Shown: positions 24,170 to 34,142 of the stretch, piece after piece | How the letters are laid out: every line of letters begins with the position of its first letter | Numbering within the stretch: position 1 is the stretch's first letter | Assembly: GCA_019751915.1 (NCBI GenBank) | Contig: JAIEMS010000025.1 | Coordinates: 1-44,385 of the forward strand | Origin: Burkholderiaceae bacterium | GTDB taxonomy: Bacteria > Pseudomonadota > Gammaproteobacteria > Burkholderiales > Burkholderiaceae_C | DNA: 44,385 bases | Direction of reading: 5' to 3' | Position numbers and translations under genes: made by a program | The notes under the pieces: model-generated | What the model was told of the DNA's origin: nothing | Database searches by the model: none | The model's input: only the letters and a program-made list of their open reading frames with translations

Positions 24170-25366
24170 TCACAACAACGCGCCGGGCTGTTCGCCACGC
24201 TCGTAGACCACATGGGCACGGCCCACGATCAGCGGATCGAGTTTGCCCACCGTCTCCAGTGATTTGTTGGCGTAGGGCAATTTGTGCAGCACATAGCGCA
24301 TGGCGTTGAGGCGCGCGCGCTTTTTGCAATCGCTCTTGATGACTGTCCAAGGCGAATCGGCGGTGTCGGTTTCAAAGAACATGGCTTCTTTGGCGCGGGT
24401 GTAGTCGTCCCATTTGTCCAGCGATGCCAAATCGACCGGGCTGAGTTTCCACTGTTTGAGCGGGTGCACTTCGCGCTCTTTGAAGCGTCGGCGCTGCTCG
24501 GCTTGGCTGACCGAGAACCAGAACTTGATGAGGTGGATGCCACTGCGCACCAAGTTGCGCTCAAACTCGGGCGCTTGGCGCATGAACTCGTGGTACTCGG
24601 TGTCTTTGCAAAAGCCCATGACGCGCTCGACCCCGGCGCGGTTGTACCAACTGCGGTCAAACAGGGCAATTTCGCCAGCGGTGGGCAGATGCTGGATGTA
24701 GCGCTGAAAGTACCATTGGCCGCGCTCGACTTCGCTGGGTTTTTCCAGTGCCACCACATGCGCGCCGCGTGGATTCAAGTGCTCCATAAAGCGCTTGATG
24801 GCCCCGCCCTTGCCCGCCGCATCGCGGCCTTCAAACAAAATGACAACGCGTTGGCCGGTCTCTTTGACCCACGCTTGCAGCTTGAGCAGTTCGACCTGCA
24901 ATTGGTATTTTTGCGTCTCGTAGCTGGAGCGGCGCATCAGGTGCTTGTAAGGGTAGCCACCATCGCGCCAATCGTTGGTCAATTCTTCGTCAGGATTGCC
25001 TTTGGCCCGCGCTTGCTGGGGCTGCTCAGCCCACAGCACTTGGCGCAGCACCGCCAAATCGTCTTCCGAAGCCCCTTCAAGGGTGGCCCGCAATGCGTTC
25101 GCACGCTCGGTGGCGGGCAGGGCCACATTGTCGAGCAAGCCCAGCACCGAAGCCAGTTGCTTGCCTTGGGCCGCTTGCACTGCCTCTTGAGGCACATGGC
25201 GCGAGACAGCCGTGGTTTCAAGCTCAGGGGCGGTGTCGCCTTGGAGGGCACCGCGCAGCTTTTCAGCGGCAGGCTTGGCCCGGCGAGCGCGTGGTGCGCG
25301 GGCCGAGGGCGAAGCGCCCTCGGGGGTGGTCGAATTGGCGGTGGTGGGGGTGTTTTTGGCAGTCAT
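24170..25366 (-). CDS. ppk2: Polyphosphate kinase 2 (PPK2 family)
   Basis: 398 residues. Core from about residue 160: RVVILFEGRDAAGKGGAIKRF is the Walker A, LEKPSEVERGQWYFQRYIQHLPTAGEIALFDRSWYNRAGVERVMGF carries the Walker B, and SPWTVIKSDCKKRARLNAMRYVL is the lid and end, all standard for PPK2. One PPK2 domain, so class I or III rather than the fused class II. The ~110 residues before the domain are a basic, low-complexity tail (PSARAPRARRAKPAAEK) longer than usual. By family knowledge it transfers phosphate between polyphosphate and nucleoside diphosphates. Confidence 0.93.
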   Translation of the reverse strand: MTAKNTPTTANSTTPEGASPSARAPRARRAKPAAEKLRGALQGDTAPELETTAVSRHVPQEAVQAAQGKQLASVLGLLDNVALPATERANALRATLEGASEDDLAVLRQVLWAEQPQQARAKGNPDEELTNDWRDGGYPYKHLMRRSSYETQKYQLQVELLKLQAWVKETGQRVVILFEGRDAAGKGGAIKRFMEHLNPRGAHVVALEKPSEVERGQWYFQRYIQHLPTAGEIALFDRSWYNRAGVERVMGFCKDTEYHEFMRQAPEFERNLVRSGIHLIKFWFSVSQAEQRRRFKEREVHPLKQWKLSPVDLASLDKWDDYTRAKEAMFFETDTADSPWTVIKSDCKKRARLNAMRYVLHKLPYANKSLETVGKLDPLIVGRAHVVYERGEQPGALL

Positions 25367-25404
25367 GCTGCCATTTTGTCACCAGTTATGGGCCAGAAAA
25401 CAAA

Positions 25405-26535
25405 TCATGCCAGTGCGCGCTGGATGATGATTTTTTGCACGTCGCTGGTGCCTTCGTAGATTTGGCACACGCGCACGTCGCGGTAGATGCGCTCGACCGG
25501 AAAATCGTTCACCACGCCATAGCCGCCCAGCGTTTGGATGGCGGCGCTGCAGACTTTTTCGGCCATTTCGCTGGCAAACAATTTAGCCATAGCCGCTTCT
25601 TTCAAGCAGGGGCGACCCGCATCGCGCAGGGCTGCCGCGTGCCAAATGAGCTGGCGCGCAGCCTCGATCTGCGTGGCACATTCGGCCAACCGGAAGCCCA
25701 CCGCTTGGTGGTTAAAAATGGCCGTGCCAAAGCTCTCGCGCTCTTTGGCATAGGCCAGCGCCACATCGAATGCGCTGCGCGCCATGCCCACGCTTTGCGC
25801 GGCAATGCCGATGCGCCCACCTTCGAGCGCACCCAAGGCAATTTTGTAGCCCTCGCCCTCGGCACCGATCAGGTTTTCAGCGGGGATGCGGCAGTTGTCA
25901 AAGTTGATTTGCGCTGTATCGCTGCTGTGTTGGCCGAGTTTTTCTTCCAAGCGTGCCACCACGTAACCGGGGTTGCTGGTCGGCACAATGAAGGCACTCA
26001 TGCCCTTTTTGCCTGCGCCTTTGTCGGTCACGGCAATGACGATGGCCACATCACCGTTTTGGCCGCTGGTGATGAATTGTTTAACGCCATTGATGACGTA
26101 TTCATCGCCTTGCTTGACGGCGGTGGTGCGCAGCGCTGAAGCGTCGGAGCCAACGTGCGGCTCGGTCAGGCAAAACGCCCCCAGCATGTGACCTTGGGCC
26201 AGCGGCGTAAGCCAGTTTTTCTTTTGCTCGGCGTTGCCGTAGCGCATCAAAATGGCATTGACTGGGCAGTTGGTGACACTGATAGCGGTGCTGGTACCGC
26301 CATCGCCGGCAGCAATTTCTTCCAACACCAGCGCCAGCGTGACGTAATCGAGCTGGGCACCGCCAAACTCTTCGGGCACGCAAATGCCGTAGGCACCCAG
26401 CGCGGCCAAGCCTTGGTGGGCCTCTTTGGGAAAGTGGTGTTCTTTGTCCCAGCGGGCGGCGTGGGGCCACAGCTCTTGCTGGGCAAAGTCGCGCACCGCG
26501 TCGCGGATCATTTCTTGGTCTTGGGTCAGCAGCAT
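25405..26535 (-). CDS. Short/medium-chain acyl-CoA dehydrogenase
   Basis: 376 residues from the ATG at 26535 with GGAG upstream. Acyl-CoA dehydrogenase in full: [29 protein letters not shown] segment CLTEPHVGSDASAL and ITSGQNGDVAIVIA, and QTLGGYGVVNDFPVERIYRDVRVCQIYEGTSDVQKIII at the end, where YEG supplies the catalytic Glu of SCAD/MCAD-type enzymes. FAD-dependent; substrate chain not determined, but the LiuR-like operator 46 bases upstream points to branched-chain or short acyl-CoA use. Confidence 0.93.
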   Translation of the reverse strand: MLLTQDQEMIRDAVRDFAQQELWPHAARWDKEHHFPKEAHQGLAALGAYGICVPEEFGGAQLDYVTLALVLEEIAAGDGGTSTAISVTNCPVNAILMRYGNAEQKKNWLTPLAQGHMLGAFCLTEPHVGSDASALRTTAVKQGDEYVINGVKQFITSGQNGDVAIVIAVTDKGAGKKGMSAFIVPTSNPGYVVARLEEKLGQHSSDTAQINFDNCRIPAENLIGAEGEGYKIALGALEGGRIGIAAQSVGMARSAFDVALAYAKERESFGTAIFNHQAVGFRLAECATQIEAARQLIWHAAALRDAGRPCLKEAAMAKLFASEMAEKVCSAAIQTLGGYGVVNDFPVERIYRDVRVCQIYEGTSDVQKIIIQRALA

Positions 26536-26571
26536 TTTTGTCTCCGGGATGGCCCTCAAAGGGCCTGTGAA

Positions 26572-26600
26572 TTCACGTTCAATTGACGTGAACGTCAATT
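26572..26600 (-). promoter_or_regulatory. LiuR-like operator upstream of the acyl-CoA dehydrogenase
   Basis: AATTGACGTGAACGTCAATT (26581-26600) has perfect 9-bp arms around GA and contains TTGACGTGAACGTCAA, the same 16-mer pattern TTnACGTnnACGTnAA as at 33728 and 34220. A second inverted repeat, TTCACGT/ACGTGAA, overlaps it (26572-26592). Confidence 0.75.
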
Positions 26601-26633
26601 ATCATGCCCTCGGCTGCTGAACGATTGCCAGAC

Positions 26634-28022
26634 TCAAAATTCGCTGTGCCAGCGCACTGAATAAACCTGCACTGGCCCCCGGTCGCGGTTGTAGCCGGGG
26701 TTGGTCAGATTTTGAACCCCCAGCGACAATGCCGATTGCATCTTGCCCGCTGAGGTGACGACATCGGGCATGACGATGCGGTAATAGGCTTCCAAAACTT
26801 TCTCGGTGCGGTAGTTGAGTTGTCCATCGCCCAGAAAGAAGCCGACCCCACCTGCTGCTAAGTAGTTGCGATGGCCTTGCGAAAGGCCGTTTCTAGCCCA
26901 TGCCACGCCCCAGCGGTCGTTGCTGCGGCCCCATGCAGCGCCACTGAACTGCCCCCCCAGCGAGAGCTGTTGGTCGATTTCCGTGAAGTTGTAAGTCTCA
27001 GCCTGACCGTTGTTGCGGCTGGTGCGCAAAAATAGGCCTGCGTCCTCGCCTATGGGCGCTTCGAGGGTGAGGCCCCAGCCGGTTTTGGTTTGGTCGCGCC
27101 GCACCAGCCCCACATCGGGAATGCCGCCCAGCGCCAATGCCTCGTCAAAACGGCCCATCACGGCCCGGTTGCGGTACGCCAGCAAGCGCCCACGCAGAGG
27201 GCCTGCGGGCAAAGCGACTGGCAAGTCAGACTCGATTTCAAATTGGTCGCCGTGGTAGCGCCCCCAGTGGCTATCGAGTGCCAAGCCGTTCGATTCACGC
27301 GGCAGTCCCATGCGTGCAGCCCGCATCGACCAAGTGCTGGTGCGGTATTCGATCATGGCCCCGACCGAGTAACCTCGGGCATCGGCGGCGTAGTCCCACG
27401 CTCCGTGGGTCAAAAACGACCAATTGAAAAACTGCTCGCGTGGGTCTTTGGCGTAGGGGTTGTTGTCAAAATAATCGAGCAGCGAGAACGCACCTGCGCG
27501 CACTGTCCAACGTCCGGTTTGGGAGGCACCACCCAATTCGTTGAAGTCGGGTGCAATGGTTTCAGCCTCGCCCCCGGCGGCCCAGCGTTGCTGGACAAAC
27601 ATCCGTGCTCGGTACACCGACAGGTTCGAGCCTGAAGTGCGGGCCAGTTCGCCGTTGGACAACCCACCCGCGCCGCCCAAGTGCGACAAAGGCACGCCTT
27701 GGGCCATTTCAGGGTTGAAGTGGGCTTCGGCACCGTCCCACAAACGAATCCCCAAATCGCCGGTGGCGGTGAAGGAGTAGGAGCGCTCTCGGTTGGTCAC
27801 CAAGCTGTGGGGGCCGGTGTAGGGGGCAGAAAACGCAGGTTTGCGCTGCCATTCCCACGTCGTTTGGGCATGCCATGCCACGCGTGGCTCGGTGGCATCG
27901 TCATCTGCCGTTTGCGCGACTGCTGGCGGCAACACTGCGAGGGCAAACAGTCCAACGACCGGAGCGACACACCGTACTTTGGAAGAAATGTGGCGTGAAA
28001 TCGCCGGAGTGTTCAAAATCAT
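26634..28022 (-). CDS. OprB-like carbohydrate porin
   Basis: 462 residues with a signal peptide (hydrophobic APVVGLFALAVLPPAVA, cleavage after AQT or near). The mature chain is rich in alternating aromatic/polar beta strands and Gly/Asn turns: TATGDLGIRLWDGAEAHFNPEM, VGAMIEYRTSTWSMRAARMG, WGVAWARNGLSQGHRNYLAAGGVGFFLGDGQLNYRTEKVLEAYY, and ends RGPVQVYSVRWHSEF with the terminal Phe needed for outer-membrane insertion. The conserved C-terminal block matches OprB-type porins. Outer-membrane channel, sugar specificity unknown. Confidence 0.82.
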   Translation of the reverse strand: MILNTPAISRHISSKVRCVAPVVGLFALAVLPPAVAQTADDDATEPRVAWHAQTTWEWQRKPAFSAPYTGPHSLVTNRERSYSFTATGDLGIRLWDGAEAHFNPEMAQGVPLSHLGGAGGLSNGELARTSGSNLSVYRARMFVQQRWAAGGEAETIAPDFNELGGASQTGRWTVRAGAFSLLDYFDNNPYAKDPREQFFNWSFLTHGAWDYAADARGYSVGAMIEYRTSTWSMRAARMGLPRESNGLALDSHWGRYHGDQFEIESDLPVALPAGPLRGRLLAYRNRAVMGRFDEALALGGIPDVGLVRRDQTKTGWGLTLEAPIGEDAGLFLRTSRNNGQAETYNFTEIDQQLSLGGQFSGAAWGRSNDRWGVAWARNGLSQGHRNYLAAGGVGFFLGDGQLNYRTEKVLEAYYRIVMPDVVTSAGKMQSALSLGVQNLTNPGYNRDRGPVQVYSVRWHSEF

Positions 28023-28080
28023 GAATGCGAGTCTATCGCATTCAAATGACGGTCATACGACACCAAAAAACACCCTAAGT

Positions 28081-28113
28081 GCTGTTAGCGCTTATCTGGC
28101 AAGCACTAACAGC
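28081..28113. repeat. Palindromic intergenic element, copy 2
   Basis: GCTGTTAGCGCTT (28081-28093) and AAGCACTAACAGC (28101-28113) form an imperfect 13-bp inverted repeat with a 7-base loop. Between the thiolase stop and the porin start. Compare 21171, where the loop is also 7 bases. Confidence 0.75.
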
Positions 28114-28128
28114 TATCATTTTAGGAGT

Positions 28129-29322
28129 TTAGAGCAACTCAATCGCCACCGCTGTCGCCTCGCCGCCACCAATGCACAGCGTCGCAACGCCCTTTTTCAG
28201 GCCGCGTGCTTGCAGGGCGTAAATCAGCGTCACCATGATGCGGGCACCGCTGGCACCAATCGGGTGGCCCAGTGCGCAGGCACCGCCATTGACGTTGACC
28301 TTATCGTGGGGCAGGTTCAAATCGTGCATCAGCGCCATCGGCACGACGGCAAAGGCTTCGTTGATTTCCCACAAATCGACATCGTTGGCGCTCCAACCGG
28401 CTTTGGCAAGGGCTTTTTGTGTCGCGCCCAGCGGGGCAGTGGCAAACCATTCAGGCTCTTGGGCGTGGGTGGCGTGGGCAACGATACGCGCCAGCGGTTT
28501 GCAACCGAGCTTTTCGGCCGTCGATGCGCGCGCCATCACCAAAGCGGCTGCGCCATCGTTGATGCTGGAGCTAGAAGCGGCAGTGATGGTGCCATCCTTC
28601 TTGAAGGCGGGCTTGAGGCTGGTGATTTTGTCGAGCTTGATTTTGCCCGGGCCTTCATCGACCGACACCACCGTTTCACCGGCACGGGTTTTGACGGTGA
28701 CGGCCGCAATCTCTGCCGTAAAAGCACCCGATGCGCTGGCAGCCTTGGCCCGCTCCACGCTGGCGGTGGCAAATGCGTCTTGCTGGGCACGGGTAAAACC
28801 GTACTTGGCAGCGCAGTCTTCGCCAAAAGTGCCCATCGAGCGGCCTGGCTCGTAAGCGTCTTCGAGACCGTCGAGCATCATGTGGTCAAAAATACGGTCG
28901 TGGCCGATGCGATAGCCGCCCCGGCCTTTTTGCAACAGGTAGGGTGCATTGGTCATGCTCTCCATGCCGCCAGCCACCATCACTTCATGGCTACCCGCCA
29001 GCAGCATGTCGTGGGCAAACATGGCCGCCTTCATGCCCGAACCACACATCTTTGACAGCGTGACGGCACCAGCTTCTTTGGGCAGACCACCCTTAAAGGC
29101 GGCTTGGCGGGCTGGGGCTTGGCCCTGACCGGCCATCAGGCAATTGCCAAACAGCACCTCACCGACGGCATCGGGCGAAACACCGGCACGCTCAACGGCT
29201 GCTTTGATCGCAACACCGCCCAAATCGTGCGCTGCCAAGCCCGAAAAGTCGCCCTGAAAAGCACCCATCGGGGTGCGCGCCGCGCCCAAAATCACAATGG
29301 GGTCTGCGAAAGCTGCTGTCAT
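28129..29322 (-). CDS. Acetyl-CoA acetyltransferase (thiolase, AtoB-like)
   Basis: 397 residues from the ATG at 29322 with AGGAG upstream; a TTG one codon earlier is not needed. Thiolase signature set: VTLSKMCGSGMKAAMFAHDM with the nucleophilic Cys near 90, WEINEAFAVVPMAL, GGACALGHPIGASGARIMVTL with the active-site His near 350, and VATLCIGGGEATAVAIELL with the second Cys. Biosynthetic-type acetoacetyl-CoA thiolase is likely; it would handle acetoacetyl-CoA derived from the leucine route. 33 bases separate it from aceK. No LiuR-like box is seen upstream. Confidence 0.93.
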   Translation of the reverse strand: MTAAFADPIVILGAARTPMGAFQGDFSGLAAHDLGGVAIKAAVERAGVSPDAVGEVLFGNCLMAGQGQAPARQAAFKGGLPKEAGAVTLSKMCGSGMKAAMFAHDMLLAGSHEVMVAGGMESMTNAPYLLQKGRGGYRIGHDRIFDHMMLDGLEDAYEPGRSMGTFGEDCAAKYGFTRAQQDAFATASVERAKAASASGAFTAEIAAVTVKTRAGETVVSVDEGPGKIKLDKITSLKPAFKKDGTITAASSSSINDGAAALVMARASTAEKLGCKPLARIVAHATHAQEPEWFATAPLGATQKALAKAGWSANDVDLWEINEAFAVVPMALMHDLNLPHDKVNVNGGACALGHPIGASGARIMVTLIYALQARGLKKGVATLCIGGGEATAVAIELL

Positions 29323-29358
29323 CAAAGTCTCCTGTGTGTTGTAAAAAGAATGCGTTTT

Positions 29359-31167
29359 TTAGGCAGTTTGAGTGCCTGCTGGAACAAAACGACGGCTGGC
29401 ATCGTAAGGAAATACGTCGTGCACATGACCGGCCAAAATGCGCTCTTTGTGCGATTGCCAAAAAGCCACATCCAGTAAATCGGCATGGTGCTTCATGAAC
29501 ACCCCGCGCACCGCATCGTTGCCGAGCAAGAACGGGCCAAAGGTTTCGGGGAACACGTCTTTGGGGCCAACCCTGTACCAAATCTCGCCACTCATTTCTT
29601 CTTCTTCGTTGCGCGGTTTGGGCACGCGGCGGAAGTTGGAGTCGGTGATGTATTCGATTTCATCGTAGTCGTAAAAGACGACTTTGCCGTTGCGGGTAAC
29701 GCCAAAATTTTTCCAGAGCATATCGCCGGGGAAAATATTGGCCGCCACCAGTTCTTTGATGGCATTGCCATACTCAACCACGCTGTGCTCCATCAGCTCT
29801 TGGGCATGGGGGTCTTGCATACCGGTATCAAAGGTTTCTTGCAAATAAATATTCAGCGGAATCATGCGCCGCTCAATATACAAATGCTTAATGATGACTT
29901 CTTGCTTGCCATCGCCGTCGCGGTCACTGATTTCAAGCTGACTCGGGGCAAACTTTTGGATTTCGGCAATGAGATCGTCTTCAAAACGATCGCGTGAGAA
30001 GGCCACTTCGGTGTATTCGATGGTGTCAGCCATGCGCCCCACGCGGTCGTGCTGTTTCACCAATAAGTATTTGCCTTGAATTTGCTCGCGTGTCGTTTCT
30101 TTTTGCGGCGGATAATAATCTTTAATAATTTTAAAGACAAACGGAAAACTAGGCAGGTCAAACACCAGCATCACCATGCCCTTGATACCGGGGGCAATAC
30201 GGAATTTATCGGTGGAGTGCTTCAGGTGGTAAAGAAAATCGCGGTAGAACAGCGTTTTGCCTTGCTTTGCCAACCCTAAGGCGTTGTACAGCTCGGCGCG
30301 TGGCGTGTGTGGCATCAGGCTGCGCAAAAACTGTACGTAGGCGCTGGGGATTTCCATGTCCACCATAAAATAAGCGCGGGCAAAGCTGAACAAAATTTGT
30401 AAATCAGCCTCGCCAAACAATGCTGCATCAATATACAGCTTGCCTTCAGCATTGTGCAAAATGGGCAGCGCAAACGGAATTTCGTTAAAACCGTTAATAA
30501 TTTTACCGACTACATAAGCACCCTTGTTGCGAAAGAACAAGCTCGACAATACCTGAATCTGGAAATTGGCCCGCAGTTTGACTTGGTACAAATGCCCTTG
30601 CACCGCAGTTAAAACTTGGTTGATATCGTGCGCTAAGTGGGCAAACTCTGGCTGAAGATGAAAATCTTCTACCATCTGCGTTAAGGTTTCACGCAGATTT
30701 TCGCGCGAAGGGTAGTACGAAAAATACGTCGGCAGATCGGCAGCTTGATCGTTCTCAATGTATTCGGTACTGATAGCCGGACGGACAAAAATAAAGCTGT
30801 TATGAAAATAAGTCCGGTGCAGAATTTTGGTCGTGACCGAATTAAAAAATGTCTCGGCCAATTCTGGCTGGTGGTGATCGACCAGCAAACCAATATAGTG
30901 CAGCTTGACTTGGTGCCACACCTCCATCGGTTGCTCACCGGCCTTGAATTCTTTCTCAAGCCGCATTGAGCATTCTTTGACGCGCAAATCGTAAAACTCA
31001 ATGCGTTCGCGCTGGGCGCGTTGCTGGCCGTGCCAATCGGCAGTTTCAAAGCGGTGCTTGGCCCGGGCGGACTCGGTGCGAAACAGGCGGTAGTGGCGGT
31101 TAAAGCCGTCCATCATCGCCTTGGCGATGTCGTAGGCTTGGGGCGAATCAAGGCGCTGGGGAAACAT
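29359..31167 (-). CDS. aceK: Isocitrate dehydrogenase kinase/phosphatase
   Basis: 602 residues from the ATG at 31167 with AGGAAG eight bases upstream; the in-frame TTG at 31194 is less likely. Full-length Ace[25 protein letters not shown] near the N-terminus, [15 protein letters not shown], and the kinase-like core [31 protein letters not shown] (ATP-binding Lys), then [30 protein letters not shown] (catalytic Asn and Asp, DYDE motif). The regulator of isocitrate flow into the glyoxylate shunt, used on acetate, fatty acids or leucine. Cytosolic. Confidence 0.96.
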   Translation of the reverse strand: MFPQRLDSPQAYDIAKAMMDGFNRHYRLFRTESARAKHRFETADWHGQQRAQRERIEFYDLRVKECSMRLEKEFKAGEQPMEVWHQVKLHYIGLLVDHHQPELAETFFNSVTTKILHRTYFHNSFIFVRPAISTEYIENDQAADLPTYFSYYPSRENLRETLTQMVEDFHLQPEFAHLAHDINQVLTAVQGHLYQVKLRANFQIQVLSSLFFRNKGAYVVGKIINGFNEIPFALPILHNAEGKLYIDAALFGEADLQILFSFARAYFMVDMEIPSAYVQFLRSLMPHTPRAELYNALGLAKQGKTLFYRDFLYHLKHSTDKFRIAPGIKGMVMLVFDLPSFPFVFKIIKDYYPPQKETTREQIQGKYLLVKQHDRVGRMADTIEYTEVAFSRDRFEDDLIAEIQKFAPSQLEISDRDGDGKQEVIIKHLYIERRMIPLNIYLQETFDTGMQDPHAQELMEHSVVEYGNAIKELVAANIFPGDMLWKNFGVTRNGKVVFYDYDEIEYITDSNFRRVPKPRNEEEEMSGEIWYRVGPKDVFPETFGPFLLGNDAVRGVFMKHHADLLDVAFWQSHKERILAGHVHDVFPYDASRRFVPAGTQTA

Positions 31168-31227
31168 GGGCAAGGCTTCCTGAAAAACAGTCAAAGTCGA
31201 TAGAGGGCCAGAATTGGCCCCCCGACT

Positions 31228-31887
31228 TTAGCGGCGTGCAGCCGCAACACCGGCCACAGCAGCCCGGTATTGGGCATCTAAGCCTTGGTTGCCGCCGACG
31301 CACATCAGCAAATCGTTGATGAGTCCGTCTTTGAGTCCGTAGCACCAGCCGTGCAACGTGACCTTTTGGCCGCGTGCCCAAGCGTCTTGTATTACGGTAG
31401 TTTGGGCCACGTTGATGACTTGCTCGATGGCATTGAGTTCACACAGCGCATCGTGGCGCGACTCTGGTGCCAATTGCGCCAGCAGTTCGCGGTGGCGATC
31501 GCGCACGTCTTTGACGTGGCGCAGCCAGTTGTCTGCCAAGCCAACGCGCACGTCCTCCAACGCAGCCAGCACACCGCCGCAGCCATAGTGCCCGACCACC
31601 ATCAGATGCTCAACGTGCAACTTGTCCACCGCGTACTGGATGGTCGAGAGGCAATTGAGGTCGGTGGGCACCACCACATTGGCGACGTTGCGGTGGACAA
31701 ACACCTCGCCCGGCTCCAGCCCAGTGATTTGGTTGGCAGGCACCCGGCTATCGGAGCAACCAATCCACATATAACGGGGCTTTTGCTGGGCCATCAGGCT
31801 GGTAAAAAAGCCGGGACGTTCGCGCTCCATTTGCGCCGCCCACGCCCGATTCAGCGCAAAAAGATCTTCGATTGAAGTTGCAGACAT
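31228..31887 (-). CDS. can: Beta-class carbonic anhydrase
   Basis: 219 residues from the ATG at 31887 (AAGG upstream); an in-frame GTG lies two codons earlier. Zn ligands visible: Cys44 and Asp46 in IGCSDSRVPANQITG, His100 and Cys103 in VVGHYGCGGVLAAL. FVHRNVANVV and GWCYGLKDGLI are family segments. Interconverts CO2 and bicarbonate in the cytoplasm, which supplies bicarbonate to biotin carboxylases such as LiuBD (inference). 60 bases separate it from aceK. Confidence 0.95.
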   Translation of the reverse strand: MSATSIEDLFALNRAWAAQMERERPGFFTSLMAQQKPRYMWIGCSDSRVPANQITGLEPGEVFVHRNVANVVVPTDLNCLSTIQYAVDKLHVEHLMVVGHYGCGGVLAALEDVRVGLADNWLRHVKDVRDRHRELLAQLAPESRHDALCELNAIEQVINVAQTTVIQDAWARGQKVTLHGWCYGLKDGLINDLLMCVGGNQGLDAQYRAAVAGVAAARR

Positions 31888-31981
31888 GGTCACCTTTCAT
31901 TCAAAACAAAAAATCAGAACAGCGTAGAACGTAGAGCGGAGAGCGCGAGGAAAGTTCAGGGACACGCCATCGGCAGAACCA

Positions 31982-33172
31982 TCAGCAGGTTTCAGCGAAC
32001 AGTTCGCGGCCAATCAGCATGCGGCGAATTTCGCTGGTGCCTGCGCCAATTTCGTACAGTTTGGCATCACGCCACAAACGGCCCAGTGGGTACTCGTTGA
32101 TGTAGCCATTGCCACCAAACAGTTGAATGCCATCACCGGCCATCTTGGTGGCTTGTTCGGCGCACCACAAGATGACGCTGGCGCAGTCTTTGCGGACTTG
32201 GCGCACGTGGTCGGTGCCCAGCATATCGAGGTTTTTTGCCACGGTGTAGGCAAACGAGCGACCCGCTTGCAACAGCGTGTACATATCAGCGACTTTGCCC
32301 TGCACGAGCTGAAACTCGCCAATGCTTTGACCAAATTGTTTGCGGTCGTGGATGTAGGGCACTACGTTGTCCATCACGGCCTGCATGATGCCCAGTGGCC
32401 CGCCGGTCAGCACGGCGCGTTCGTAGTCCAAGCCGCTCATCAGCACTTTGGCACCCATGTTCAGGCCACCCAGAATGTTTTCTGCGGGCACTTCAACGTC
32501 TTGGAACACCAGCTCACCCGTGTGGCTGCCGCGCATACCGAGTTTGTCGAGCTTTTGTGCGATCGAAAAGCCCTTCATGCCCTTTTCGATCAAGAAAGCC
32601 GTCACGCCACGTGCGCCCATTTCTGGCTCGGTCTTGGCGTACACCACCAGCGTGTCGGCATCGGGGCCATTGGTGATCCACATTTTGCTGCCGTTGAGCA
32701 GGTAGTAGCCGCCCTTGTCTTCAGCCTTGAGCTTCATGCTGATAACGTCCGAGCCAGCGCCCGGCTCGCTCATGGCGAGTGCGCCGACGTGTTCGCCGCT
32801 GATGAGTTTAGATAGGTATTTTTGCTTTTGCGCAGCGTTGCCGTTGCGGTTGATTTGGTTCACGCACAGGTTGCTGTGTGCGCCGTAGGACAGACCCACC
32901 GAGGCGCTGGCGCGCGAGATTTCTTCCATCGCCACCATGTGCGCGAGGTAGCCCATGTTGGCACCACCGAATTCTTCGGGCACGGTGATGCCCAGCACGC
33001 CCAAGTCGCCCATCTTGCGCCACAAGTCCATCGGGAACTGGTCAGAGTGGTCGATTTCGGCAGCGCGCGGGGCAATTTCGGCTTGCGCGAAATCGCGCAC
33101 AGCGTCGCGCAGTGCATCGACGTCTTCGCCGAGTTGGAAGTTCAGACCGGGAATGTTGGCGGGAATACTCAT
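31982..33172 (-). CDS. liuA: Isovaleryl-CoA dehydrogenase
   Basis: 396 residues from the ATG at 33172 with AGGAGA upstream. Acyl-CoA dehydrogenase fold: [75 protein letters not shown]. Unlike SCAD/MCAD the C-terminal site reads [19 protein letters not shown], with Ala where other families have the catalytic Glu, and the base is in [17 protein letters not shown], as in IVD. First oxidation step of leucine breakdown, electrons to ETF. Downstream of the thioesterase by 44 bases, in an operon behind the LiuR-like box at 33728. Separate from liuBCD-mvaB. Confidence 0.95.
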   Translation of the reverse strand: MSIPANIPGLNFQLGEDVDALRDAVRDFAQAEIAPRAAEIDHSDQFPMDLWRKMGDLGVLGITVPEEFGGANMGYLAHMVAMEEISRASASVGLSYGAHSNLCVNQINRNGNAAQKQKYLSKLISGEHVGALAMSEPGAGSDVISMKLKAEDKGGYYLLNGSKMWITNGPDADTLVVYAKTEPEMGARGVTAFLIEKGMKGFSIAQKLDKLGMRGSHTGELVFQDVEVPAENILGGLNMGAKVLMSGLDYERAVLTGGPLGIMQAVMDNVVPYIHDRKQFGQSIGEFQLVQGKVADMYTLLQAGRSFAYTVAKNLDMLGTDHVRQVRKDCASVILWCAEQATKMAGDGIQLFGGNGYINEYPLGRLWRDAKLYEIGAGTSEIRRMLIGRELFAETC

Positions 33173-33216
33173 GGGGATGTCTCCTGTGGAAAAAATAGGT
33201 ATGGTGTGGTGGGTCA

Positions 33217-33702
33217 TCAACCGTTCAGATCAGGCTGGGGCCGGGCTTGCACGTCTTCGCGGCCCGTCACGGCCATCAGGGTGCAACCCATCGTGGCAAC
33301 GAGCTTTTCCCCATCGGCGTGCAGTGCATAAGCACGGCCTTCGCAGACGGTAATGGTGCGACCGGGCTTGAGCACCCGGCCTTCCATGCGAAAGCGCTCG
33401 CCGCGCGCTGGTGCCAGCAAATTGATTTTGAATTCGATGGTCAGCACTTCGGCCTCGGCGGGCATCAGCGTGAAAGCGGCGTAGCCGCAAGCGGAATCGA
33501 GTGCCGCCGCAACCATGCCAGCATGCAAAAAGCCATGCTGTTGGGTCAAGGCAGCGGCCCAGTCCAACTCAATATCGACCGCGCCCGGTGCCAGCAGTCC
33601 CAAGCGTGCACCCAAAGTTTGCATGGCCCCTTGCAGGGCAAAACTCTCGCGTACACGCTGGGCATACTGGTTGTTGCGGGGCTCGAAAGTGGGCGCTGTC
33701 AT
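33217..33702 (-). CDS. PaaI-family hotdog thioesterase
   Basis: 161 residues, AGGAG before the ATG at 33702. Hotdog fold: [21 protein letters not shown] gives the HGGxxxxxxD-like substrate loop, followed by [41 protein letters not shown], and the tail is Gln/Pro rich. By family knowledge hydrolyses acyl- or aryl-CoA thioesters. Its placement between the LiuR-like regulator and liuA suggests that it releases CoA from intermediates of branched-chain degradation (inference). Confidence 0.88.
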   Translation of the reverse strand: MTAPTFEPRNNQYAQRVRESFALQGAMQTLGARLGLLAPGAVDIELDWAAALTQQHGFLHAGMVAAALDSACGYAAFTLMPAEAEVLTIEFKINLLAPARGERFRMEGRVLKPGRTITVCEGRAYALHADGEKLVATMGCTLMAVTGREDVQARPQPDLNG

Positions 33703-33727
33703 GACGGCTCCTGAACTAAGTATTACG

Positions 33728-33743
33728 TTTACGTAAACGTCAA
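33728..33743 (-). promoter_or_regulatory. LiuR-like operator upstream of thioesterase-liuA
   Basis: TTTACGTAAACGTCAA; the inner ACGTTTACGTAAACGT (33725-33740) is a perfect 16-bp palindrome. It lies 26 bases upstream of the thioesterase ATG and 4 bases below the merR-type stop. Matches the pattern TTnACGTnnACGTnAA of the sites at 26583 and 34220. Confidence 0.75.
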
Positions 33744-33746
33744 TTA

Positions 33747-34142
33747 TTACTTATTTTTCTCGGCCTTGAGCAACAACGCCCGCGCCTCCTTTTCATGCTC
33801 TTTGACTTCGTCGAGGTTGGCTTGCAAGTCGGCCATTTGCTCTTCGAGCTGGCTGCGGTGTTGGGCCAGCACCAGCAAAAATTTGCGCAGTTGGACACCG
33901 GTATCGCGCGGGCTGTCGTAGAGGTCGATAATTTCTTTGGCCTCCGACAGCGACAGCCCTAAGCGCTTGGCGCGCAGCGTCAGCTTGAGCCGGGCCCGGT
34001 CGCGGGCGGTGTAGGTGCGGTTGCGTCCACCGGGGCCGGTACGCTCAGGCTGGAGCAGGCCCATATCTTCGTAAAACCGCATCGCGCGGGTGGTGAGATC
34101 AAACTCTTTGGCAAGATCGCTGATGGTGTAAGTGGTGGCCAT
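33747..34142 (-). CDS. liuR: MerR-family regulator, LiuR-like
   Basis: 131 residues from the ATG at 34142. The N-terminal MerR helix-turn-helix reads TYTISDLAKEFDLTTRAMRFYEDMGLLQPERTG, then RTYTARDRARLKLTLRAKRLGLSLSEAKEIIDLY (wing and second helix), then a coiled-coil dimerisation helix with QLEEQMADLQANLDEVKEHEKEARALLLKAEK. It lacks the Cys ligands of metal sensors. Directly upstream of thioesterase-liuA with LiuR-like boxes on both sides, so it most likely regulates branched-chain catabolism and itself. Name given by context. Confidence 0.85.
   Translation of the reverse strand: MATTYTISDLAKEFDLTTRAMRFYEDMGLLQPERTGPGGRNRTYTARDRARLKLTLRAKRLGLSLSEAKEIIDLYDSPRDTGVQLRKFLLVLAQHRSQLEEQMADLQANLDEVKEHEKEARALLLKAEKNK

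Noticed and set aside
24284-25459. Long plus-strand frame antisense to PPK2
   Set aside because: Shadow of the PPK2 gene, whose motifs are unmistakable on the minus strand.
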